From: Patescibacteria group bacterium UBA4067
Lineage (GTDB): Bacteria > Patescibacteriota > Minisyncoccia > Minisyncoccales > Minisyncoccaceae
Direction of reading: 5' to 3'
DNA length: 10,335 nt
Assembly (NCBI GenBank): GCA_002382025.1
Contig: DFZB01000003.1
Span: 1-10,335, forward strand
This document shows positions 1 to 7,400 of the stretch, piece after piece; position 1 is the first letter of the stretch, and every line of letters begins with the position of its first letter. The notes under the pieces are model-generated. The model searched no databases and was not told where the DNA came from. It saw only the letters and a program-made list of their open reading frames with translations. A program made the translations under genes and the position numbers.

Positions 1-665
1 TGCCTGAACCAAAAAAAGGATTAAGATCTTTTGGTCCCTATAACAGTATAGATTTTTCTTTTTTTGCTCATGATCGAATAGGCTTTATTTATGAAGAAAA
101 TAATAATTTTTTTGTAAATATTAATGATGAAATATATGGACCTTATGAAAAAATAGACTCTTTAAGATCTTCTGGAAATAGTTTTTCCTTTAGGTATTAT
201 AAAGAAGATCAATCGTACATTAAAATAAATGAAAAAGTTTTTGGTCCATATCAAGACATTAGAATGTTTCACTTAACTGGAACTGGTGAATTTGGTTTTG
301 AATACAAAGAAAAAAATCTCTGGCGCATAAAAATAAACAATATTGTTCATGGTCCCTATGAAGAAACAGGAAGAATATCATTTTTTCTAGACGATTTTAT
401 CTTTTTTTATAAATTAAATGGAAAATGGTACACAAAATTAAATAATGAAATCGAAGGTCCATTTGACGCTGTTGATTCATTAATAACCTCTGGTATGAAT
501 TTTGCTTACACTTATAAAATAAATGAAAATTGGTATGCAAAAATCAATGAAAATGTATACGGACCATATAATTCTATTAGCAGAATGAGACTCGCAAACA
601 AAGACTTTGCTTTTATGCAACAAAAAGATGGAAAATGGTATTTAGAATTAAATATATCAGAATAA
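1..665 (+). CDS. GPY-repeat protein, C-terminal part (5'-truncated by window edge)
   Basis: The reading frame is open from base 3 to a TAA at 663-665, so about 220 residues are visible and the N-terminus lies outside the window. The Met at 264 is internal to the repeat array and is not the start. The visible protein consists almost entirely of about 35-residue repeats with the pattern W/F-Y-x-K-I-N-x-x-x-x-G-P-Y-x-x-I, separated by aromatic-rich strand-like segments such as FAYTYK and FIFFYK. I see no catalytic motif and no membrane segment in the visible part. The pattern resembles WG-type repeats in size and aromatic content but lacks the WGYID signature. A beta-propeller or beta-solenoid binding or surface protein is the likeliest fold (inference). 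It converges on pilC with a 5-nt gap and no visible terminator. Function not recognised. Confidence 0.85.
   Translation, partial: PEPKKGLRSFGPYNSIDFSFFAHDRIGFIYEENNNFFVNINDEIYGPYEKIDSLRSSGNSFSFRYYKEDQSYIKINEKVFGPYQDIRMFHLTGTGEFGFEYKEKNLWRIKINNIVHGPYEETGRISFFLDDFIFFYKLNGKWYTKLNNEIEGPFDAVDSLITSGMNFAYTYKINENWYAKINENVYGPYNSISRMRLANKDFAFMQQKDGKWYLELNISE
33..665 (+). repeat. Six tandem about 105-bp (35-residue) GPY coding repeats
   Basis: GPY or GPF triplets start at bases 33, 138, 243, 351, 456 and 561. The spacing is 105, 105, 108, 105 and 105 bp, so units are 35 residues with one of 36. The final unit ends at the stop codon. Conservation is at protein level only (K-I-N before GPY, aromatic residues before that). 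The DNA has diverged, which argues for an old, selected array rather than a recent expansion. Confidence 0.85.
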
Positions 666-670
666 AGTTT

Positions 671-1720
671 CTAATAAAGACCCTGTGTTACTTGATATAT
701 AGGCAAAATAATAGCACTAGCCACAAAAGCAACAAAAAGACCAATAAATATAAGGATTATAGGCTCTAAAACTACAGGTATTTTTTTGGTTTTTTCTGTA
801 ATTGCTGATGAAAAAAAATCAGCAAGATATTTAAAAGACTCTGTAAATGATCCTGTTTCTTCTCCGGTAGTTATAATACTAATATAAATACTAGGATACA
901 GATCAGGATAAACACTTAAAGCCCTGGAAAAAGGATCTCCTTTTATTATCTTCTCTTTTACTTCCTCAAGCGAATCTTTATATGCTTTATTGGAAGTTGA
1001 TTCAATGGTAATATCTATTATTTCTGTTACCATTAGTCCACTTTCAAATAAAGTAGAAATGAGTTGAGAAATAATTGTTAATTGATAAAGACTAACTAGT
1101 TCTCCAACTACGGGAATCTTTAATACAAAATAATCAAAAGAATCTCTTATTTTTTTTATCTTACTTAAAAGATAAATAAAAAGAATGAAAAAAAGAAAAC
1201 CTATAACAACAACCACTCCATTATTTTGAATAAACTGAGAAGAAGAAAGTAATATTCTTGAAACCAATGGTAAATTAATACCCAAAGAAGCAAAAATAGG
1301 TGTTAATTTTGGTAAAACAAAAAAAGTAAGACCACCACCAAGAAGAAAAGCAAAGATGATTATTATTTTCGGATAAAGAGTTGCTGAACTTATATCTTTT
1401 TCGAGATTATTTTTTCTTTCTAACCAATCAATTAAGTGTTGCAATGTTTTACTCAAAGAACCACTTTCTTCTCCTGCCCTAATAAAACTAGCGAATGCTT
1501 TTTCAAAATGTGGGTTTTCTTCAAAAACCTGATGAATAGGGGTTCCCTTTTCTGTTCTTTCTTTTGCTTTTCTTAGTGTTTCTTTAAAAATTGGGGACCT
1601 TATTTGCTTAGACAATATTTCTAGTGTTTCATTGATTGGATTTCCTGTTTTAATAAGAAGAGCCCAGGTTTTAACAAAATCTTTTTTTTCTTGAGTAGTT
1701 ATTTTATTTGTTATTCCCAT
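671..1720 (-). CDS. pilC: Type IV pilus assembly inner-membrane platform protein PilC (GspF family)
   Basis: The 349-residue protein has the duplicated T2SSF architecture. The first cytoplasmic helical domain lies at about residues 13-137 with the motif RAGEESGSL (81-89). The second lies at about 215-338 with the matching TTGEETGSF (284-292). Hydrophobic membrane segments lie at about 118-137, 168-186 and 319-341. PilC/GspF is the polytopic platform on which the PilB hexamer acts to move pilins out of the membrane. It is somewhat shorter than the usual about 400 residues because the N-terminal tail is short. The ATG at 1720 is preceded by only a poor ribosome site. It starts 25 nt after the pilB stop on the same strand, so the two are very probably co-transcribed. 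The pilus-type name is preferred over the secretion-type name because pilM and prepilin genes are adjacent. Confidence 0.93.
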   Translation of the reverse strand: MGITNKITTQEKKDFVKTWALLIKTGNPINETLEILSKQIRSPIFKETLRKAKERTEKGTPIHQVFEENPHFEKAFASFIRAGEESGSLSKTLQHLIDWLERKNNLEKDISSATLYPKIIIIFAFLLGGGLTFFVLPKLTPIFASLGINLPLVSRILLSSSQFIQNNGVVVVIGFLFFILFIYLLSKIKKIRDSFDYFVLKIPVVGELVSLYQLTIISQLISTLFESGLMVTEIIDITIESTSNKAYKDSLEEVKEKIIKGDPFSRALSVYPDLYPSIYISIITTGEETGSFTESFKYLADFFSSAITEKTKKIPVVLEPIILIFIGLFVAFVASAIILPIYQVTQGLY

Positions 1721-1745
1721 GCTTCAATTTTTCTTTTAATTAATT

Positions 1746-3440
1746 TTAAACTTTAGTTGCTCTTTTTATTTCTTCGAAAGTAGTAATACCCATTAAAGCT
1801 TTGGTTATTCCATCATCAAGCATTGTTGTCATTCCTTGTTCAACAGCTTTTTTCTTGATTGCATCCATTGGTGCTTTTTTGTTAATCAATTCTCTTATTT
1901 CTTCTGTAACATTTAAAATTTCAAAAATTGTAGTTCTTCCTTCGTATCCTGAATTATCGCAAAACTTACACCCTTTTCCATGGAAAAACTTAATTTTATC
2001 AAAATCTTTTTTTCCAGAAATTTTCCTTATGGTGTCTGCAAGAATTTTTTCATCTTCAAGAACAGCTAATTCTTTTTCTGAAAGAGAATATTCTTCTTTG
2101 CACTCACTACAAATTTTTCTTACTAATCTTTGTGCTATAACAGCATTTACAGAGGCAGATACTAAATAAGGCTTTGCTTCCATTTCTAAAAATCTTGAAA
2201 AAGCAGTTGGTGCATCATTAGCATGCAAAGTAGAAAGCACTAAATGACCCGTCATAGCAGAATTAATTGCAATATCTGCTGTTTCTTTGTCACGAATTTC
2301 ACCAACCATAATAACATCTGGATCTTGACGAACAATTGACCTAAGACCTTTTGGAAAGGTTATCTCTTTTGCTGGATTAACCTGTATTTGTCTAACTCTT
2401 TCGATATTATATTCAACCGGATCTTCAATGGTCATAATATTAGTTTCCATTCTATTGATTCTTTGTAACGCTGCATAAAGAGTGGTGGTTTTTCCTGATC
2501 CAGTTGGTCCAACCACAACGATCATTCCATATGGTTTTTCAGCATTAACAATTAATCTTTTTAAATCAGCCTCTAAAAGCCCTAAATCATTTATTTCAAA
2601 TCTCCTTCCTCTTTGCATTAAAATTCTCATCACGATATTTTCTCCATCGGTTGTGGGCATAACAGAAACACGAAGATCAATTGTTGCTCCTTGAGTTTCA
2701 TATGCAAAACGACCATCTTGAGCAGCTGCTCTTTCATCGGTTCTTAATCTAGCAAGAATTTTTATACGAGAAACGATTCTAGTGTGAATTTCTTTAGGAA
2801 ACTCTATTATTTTATAAAGAATTCCATCAATTCTATATCTTACAATTGTTATTTTTGCTAAAGGTTCAATATGTATATCAGATGAAAGAGTAGCATAACC
2901 ATAATCAAGTATTAAGTCTACCAGTCTTACAATGTTTTCTTCGCTTTTATCAGGATATTTTTCTATTTCTTTTACTATTCTCAAAACTTCCCTAGGAATA
3001 TCTCCTTTGTATCTTCTAAGGGCTTGATTAATATCAAAATCCGTAGCATAAAATAACTGTATTTCTTTTCCAGTCTTTTTTTCAAGTAATTTAAAAAAAC
3101 TATAATTAGCAGGATTAGTTGTAGCAATTTTAATAATTTCACTATCTTCTTCAAATACAATTGCTTTTTGAGAATAAGCTACCTCTTCAGGAATATAACT
3201 TAATAATCGAGGAGTAATATCTTCTATAATAGCTCTTTTTAAATTAACAAAAAAATAGCCAGCAGAATCAGCAATTATTTTTCCTAAAACCTGGTCCTTT
3301 ATCAGTCCTTTTTCTATCAACATTCTATCTAGGGGTTGTTTTTTTTCTTCTGCTTCGGTTTTAACCATATCAAAATCTATTTTTTGAATATGGCCTGATC
3401 CTACTAAAATTTTTTCTAATTTTTCTTCGGAAATCAACAT
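1746..3440 (-). CDS. pilB: Type IV pilus assembly ATPase PilB (GspE family)
   Basis: This 564-residue ATPase powers pilus extension. An N-terminal MshEN/GspE-N-type domain occupies about residues 1-140. The core ATPase shows Walker A GPTGSGKTT (311-319), the Asp box IEDPVEY (338-344), a Walker B region DVIMVGEIRD (375-384) with the catalytic Glu381, and the His box TGHLVLSTLHAND (397-409). A CxxC pair at 444/447 and another at 491/494 form the tetracysteine zinc site typical of PilB/GspE and absent from the retraction ATPase PilT, so extension is the better call. Length and domain order are normal. ATG at 3440 is used. A promoter with TTGACT and an extended -10 sits just upstream and no strong Shine-Dalgarno is visible. 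It is the first gene of the pilB-pilC operon. Confidence 0.96.
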   Translation of the reverse strand: MLISEEKLEKILVGSGHIQKIDFDMVKTEAEEKKQPLDRMLIEKGLIKDQVLGKIIADSAGYFFVNLKRAIIEDITPRLLSYIPEEVAYSQKAIVFEEDSEIIKIATTNPANYSFFKLLEKKTGKEIQLFYATDFDINQALRRYKGDIPREVLRIVKEIEKYPDKSEENIVRLVDLILDYGYATLSSDIHIEPLAKITIVRYRIDGILYKIIEFPKEIHTRIVSRIKILARLRTDERAAAQDGRFAYETQGATIDLRVSVMPTTDGENIVMRILMQRGRRFEINDLGLLEADLKRLIVNAEKPYGMIVVVGPTGSGKTTTLYAALQRINRMETNIMTIEDPVEYNIERVRQIQVNPAKEITFPKGLRSIVRQDPDVIMVGEIRDKETADIAINSAMTGHLVLSTLHANDAPTAFSRFLEMEAKPYLVSASVNAVIAQRLVRKICSECKEEYSLSEKELAVLEDEKILADTIRKISGKKDFDKIKFFHGKGCKFCDNSGYEGRTTIFEILNVTEEIRELINKKAPMDAIKKKAVEQGMTTMLDDGITKALMGITTFEEIKRATKV

Positions 3441-3473
3441 AATTTTCAGACTGATTTATATAACTTTAGATAT

Positions 3474-3503
3474 ATCGTATCATACTCGCAAACTAAAAGT
3501 CAA
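3474..3503 (-). promoter_or_regulatory. Predicted sigma70-type promoter of pilB-pilC
   Basis: Read on the minus strand, TTGACT (3503-3498) is followed after 18 nt by TACGAT (3479-3474), which is preceded by TGA, giving an extended -10. The -35 matches the consensus at 5 of 6 positions and the -10 at 4 of 6. Transcription would start near 3467, leaving a leader of about 27 nt before the pilB ATG. Confidence 0.55.
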
Positions 3504-3515
3504 CAAATTTATCTA

Positions 3516-3544
3516 TTTAGCCTTGTTATTTTTTATGCTATAAT
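3516..3544 (+). promoter_or_regulatory. Predicted extended -10 promoter of the minor prepilin gene
   Basis: The hexamer TATAAT (3539-3544) is a perfect -10, preceded by TGC as in an extended -10 element. The -35 position at a 17-nt spacer holds TTTAGC (3516-3521), a weak match. The predicted start is near 3551, about 23 nt upstream of the ATG at 3574, with no clear Shine-Dalgarno in the short leader. It is back to back with the pilB promoter, their -35 regions only 12 nt apart. Confidence 0.6.
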
Positions 3545-3573
3545 AAAATATATTTAATTTATAAAATACATAC

Positions 3574-4044
3574 ATGAAAAATGGATTTACTATTATTGAA
3601 TTTTTAATTTATATTGTTATTCTTGCAATGGCTATTACAAGTATAAATTTAATATCAATAAATATTTTTCACGCAAGTGCAAGAACAAACACAATTCAAG
3701 AAGTGGCTCATAACGGAAGATTCGTAATGCATAAAATTAAAGAAGAAATAAAAAATTCTACTTCAATAATTTATCCGGAAACAGAAGGAGAAGAACTCAG
3801 ACTCTTATCCAATGATTCTCTTGTTGTTTTTAAGGTTTCTGAAGATGAAAAAAGGTTCGTAGTAGAAAAAAACAATATTCCTATTTATTTAACTACCTCA
3901 AAAGTAAAAATTGATTCTGTTAAGTTTAAAATAATTTCTAGTGATTCCATTAAAGTTGAAATAAAAATATCACATAAAAACGATCAAAACCTGCCTGAAC
4001 AGGAGTTTGAAAATCTTTTTATCAGCTCTTTTGTTTTAAATTAA
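3574..4044 (+). CDS. Minor type IV prepilin / PulJ-GspJ-like pseudopilin
   Basis: The 156-residue protein begins MKNG followed by FTIIEFLIYI. This is a textbook prepilin peptidase site: a 4-residue basic leader, Gly4 at -1, Phe5 as the mature N-methylated residue, Glu9 at mature position +5, then a hydrophobic helix to about residue 30. The rest is a hydrophilic C-terminal domain with strand-like segments such as RFVVEK and IKVEIKIS. The N-terminal style (IEFLIYI) and the length point to a GspJ/PulW-like minor component rather than a major pilin, but assignment within the family is uncertain. It stands alone on the plus strand, divergent from pilB and convergent with the next gene at a 3-nt gap. 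Processing needs a PilD peptidase, not present in the window. Confidence 0.88.
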   Translation: MKNGFTIIEFLIYIVILAMAITSINLISINIFHASARTNTIQEVAHNGRFVMHKIKEEIKNSTSIIYPETEGEELRLLSNDSLVVFKVSEDEKRFVVEKNNIPIYLTTSKVKIDSVKFKIISSDSIKVEIKISHKNDQNLPEQEFENLFISSFVLN

Positions 4045-4047
4045 TTT

Positions 4048-4437
4048 TTATTGTGTGATTACTATTTCTTTTGCCTCTGGTGCTGTAGAAAAAATTCTAA
4101 ATCGATTTTTTCCTATACGCTCTATCATATATTTATGATTAGAATCAGGCTCAATAGGAAAAGATCCTGAAATATTTATTTCTAATTGTTCTCTACAAAC
4201 CTCTATTTCAATCGGCTTGTATTCTTCCTCGGGAATACAGTCTGGAAAAAATCCTTCGTGATCAACTGCGTAAGAATATATAGCTATCATTATTATTTGC
4301 ATATGATTTTCTCTGGTGGCATTTCTTGCTTGTTTAAACATACTAAAAGGCTTGATTGCAAAAAGAACTCCGAGAATAAGCATAAAAAGAACAAAAGCAA
4401 TAATAGTTAATTCAATTTTTTGACGATTTATTTGCAT
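4048..4437 (-). CDS. GspG/PilE-like pseudopilin lacking a prepilin peptidase site
   Basis: This 129-residue protein has a short basic N-terminus, one hydrophobic helix (about residues 10-28), then the pilin-like stretch PFSMFKQARNA (30-40) and AIYSYAVDHEGFFPD (52-66). The latter matches the GspG pattern of an alpha-helix ending in Y-x-x-D-x-G-x-x-P. A later FPIEPDSNHKYMIE (93-106) resembles the P-x-D-P-Y region of pseudopilins. It has no G-F-T-x-x-E processing motif: the N-terminus is MQINRQKIELTII, with no Gly before the helix. Two cysteines, 67 and 81, could form a disulfide outside the membrane. It starts 9 nt after the stop of the PilM fusion gene, so it is probably the second gene of that operon. 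No Shine-Dalgarno is visible, which suggests translational coupling or reinitiation. Confidence 0.7.
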   Translation of the reverse strand: MQINRQKIELTIIAFVLFMLILGVLFAIKPFSMFKQARNATRENHMQIIMIAIYSYAVDHEGFFPDCIPEEEYKPIEIEVCREQLEINISGSFPIEPDSNHKYMIERIGKNRFRIFSTAPEAKEIVITQ

Positions 4438-4446
4438 TGTTTTAAT

Positions 4447-7400
4447 TTAAAAAATCAAGTAGTAAAAAATTGCTGCAGAAATTATTGCAACCAATATTAT
4501 TACAACCGCAATAAATTTATTTCTATAATTTTTAAAATATACTTCTCTTTCTTTTATTTTTATTTCATCGGGTAATAAATTTATTCCATTTCTAAATGGA
4601 TCTTTAGAAATTGCTCTTAGGGCAAGCCCTATAGAGTTAGCATAAAAAATAGCTCGATCATTCATCATTCCTCCTTTTCTTTTTATCTTTTTTAAAGGAT
4701 CTCCAATTTCTATTTTAATATCATCTAATTTTTCTTTAAAATACTCTTTTATTCCGGGAAGAAGAGTTGTTCCACCTGTTAAAATTATTTTTTGAACTTC
4801 ATTTTTTGTTTCTTGATTATAATACTTGATTGCTTTTTTTATTTCTTCTATAATTTTTTCTCCTGATTCTTCTAAAATACTTAAAAGAGAATTTTCTCCT
4901 TTTTGAAATCCTTTTATAATCATTGTTTTTTCAGCTTCTTCTTTTGAAATATCAAAATAATCAGCTATCTGAGAAATAAAATAATTACCTCCATAAGGAG
5001 ATGCTGTAGAAATATCAATAAAACCTTTTTTGTTAAAAATATTAATACATGTAATTTGAGCACCAATATCAACAATTAAAGTGTCTTCTTCTATGTTTTG
5101 AAAATAATCTTCGTGTCCTTTTTTATTTTTTAAAGGTATATCAACCAATAATGATCTTCCGATTGAAGCAGCTTCGATGTCTAATGCTACTGGATCTATT
5201 CCAGAATTTTTAAGAATATAAACTTGTCCATCAACAATATCTTTCATTACTGCAACACAAAGAACCTTTATTTTCTGTGAATTTTCATCCCAAAAATCAA
5301 TATAATTCCGATATAAATCATTTACTGGGATAGGAATTGTTTTTTGAATTTGTTCTTTTACTTTTTCAAAAAGATTATCTTTAGAATCAAATGCAAATGT
5401 TTGAATATAGGTTTTATATTCTGGAAGACTAGCAACAGCCCTTAGGACAGACCCTCTTCTTGGTTCAAATGGTTGAAAGCCAGCTTGGACGACAGCCTGA
5501 TTAATAGCCTCCGATAAAGCTTTTTGATTTTTTATTATACCTGCCTGAATTGCTCCTTTTTCAATAATTGATCTACCATAAGCAAGAATTGATCCGCTTT
5601 TACTTAAATATAATAATTCAACAGAATGATCACTTATATCAATACCAATTATTGGACGATGAGAAAATATTTTTTTAAAAACACTAAAAAAGCTATTTCC
5701 TCGAAAACCCTTTTTCGCTTTTAACTTCGAAGGCATTTGTTTTTCTTCTCTTTTCTTTTCTTTTTCTTCTTCTTTGATTCGCTTTCTTACGCTTTTAATT
5801 CTTTCTGCTTCTTTTATTTCTTCTTTTTTTTGTATTTTTATAAGATAATTTTCAACCCTGTTATAAAAAGACGTTACTCCAAGAAATTTCAAAAAACCGC
5901 CTGATTCTTTTTGTGGCTCTGGTAACTGTTCTTTTATGTCAAGAAAAATTTCTTTGGCTTTTTCGATATCTCCTTTTTTATAAAAACCCGCAGCTTCTTC
6001 AAAACGAGCTTGCGTTATTTCGCTTTCTCCTTTTTGCGCTTCCTTTTTTTCTTTTTGTTTTTCTTCTTCTTCGTATTTCCTTTTAAGCTCCTCTCTTAAA
6101 TTTTTTCTACGTATTTCTTTTTCAGAATCTTCGATGTTCTTTTTGTTTCCTTGATCGCTTTTTTCTTCTCTTTTTACTCCTTTTTTTTCAGCTTCTATTT
6201 TTTTAATCTTTTCTACTTCTTCTTCTATTATTTTTCTTCTTTTTTCAAGATCTTCTTCAGCCATAGTAACCACCTCATCCTTTTCTTTCAATTCTTCTGA
6301 ATTTAAATCCTTGTCTTCAAACTGCTCGAGTTTTTTTATTAATTCTTCGAGTTTTTCCTTGCCTTTATCCATTTCTGAAACAATTACTATATTTTCTTTA
6401 ACTGTTCTATCGTTTTTAATTAACTCCTCGTTTTTTTTCTTTATTTCCTCTTCCATTTCCCTTTGCGTCTCTCTTTGAAATAAAATTCTTTTGATCCTGT
6501 CTTGTTCATTTAATTGGTCTATTCGTTCTTTTTCACGAGCTTTAAGTTCTTCTTCTTTTATCTTAAGCTCTTCTTCTTGTTTTTGCTTAATATCTTTTTC
6601 TCTTTTTTTAAGCTCCTCCTCATATTTTCTTTTAAGATCCTCTTCTTGTTCTTTTAATTCTCTTTTTAAAGCTTGTATTTTTTCGCTCTTTAAAACGTCT
6701 TCCATCGCTTCTTTTCTCATTTCTGGAAAGTTTTTATTTAACTCTTTTTCTTTTTCGATTAAAGCTTCTCTTTCTTTTTTTAATTCTTCTTGCTGTTGTT
6801 TAAGTAGCTCTTCTCTTTGTATTTTTAATTCTTCTTCATGTTTTTTAACAAGTTCTCCTATCTTTATTTTTATTTCCGCTTCTCCTTTTAAAATTTTTGC
6901 TTTCTTTTCTAACTCATTGCCTGTATTTTGTATTTTATTTAAAAGACCTTCGATTGTATTAAGACATGTCAAATATTCTCCTTCTTGGAATTGTTTTTCA
7001 GCTCTATTATATATTATTTGAAACTTTTCTATTTTTCCTTTTTCTTGTTCTTTATTTTTCTTCTGACTTTTATAAAGAATTTGTTTTGCTTTTTTAATAA
7101 GAGGATTCAACACTCTTGTTTTTTCAAAAAAATCAGCCTTATTGCGTTCTTCTTCTATTTTTTTAAAAAAATCATCAAGAGAATCAATTGTTTTTTCATA
7201 TTCCTTCTTTTCATAAAAAAGAGTAATTTTATCAAGCAATAACTTATATTCTATTATTTTTTCTTGCTTTTTTATCTCTTTTAAAAGTTCTTTTGCTTTT
7301 TCTGAAGTCGAACTACCACTTATAAGTCTTGATAAAAATCCTTGTTTTTTTTCAATCTTTTCGGATTGTTTAATAATTTCATTAAGAAAATTTTCGGCCA

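Noticed and set aside
264..665. Independent 133-residue gene starting at ATG 264
   Set aside because: The frame is open to the left edge and the repeats continue upstream through three more GPY units, so this Met is internal.
2482..2694. Plus-strand open frames inside pilB
   Set aside because: They lie fully antisense to conserved Walker A and domain-core codons of pilB and have no ribosome site.
4450..4590. PilN-like tail as a normal pilN broken by a frameshift
   Set aside because: The sequence after the stop encodes a pilin-like protein with its own start, not the remainder of PilN in any frame I can read.
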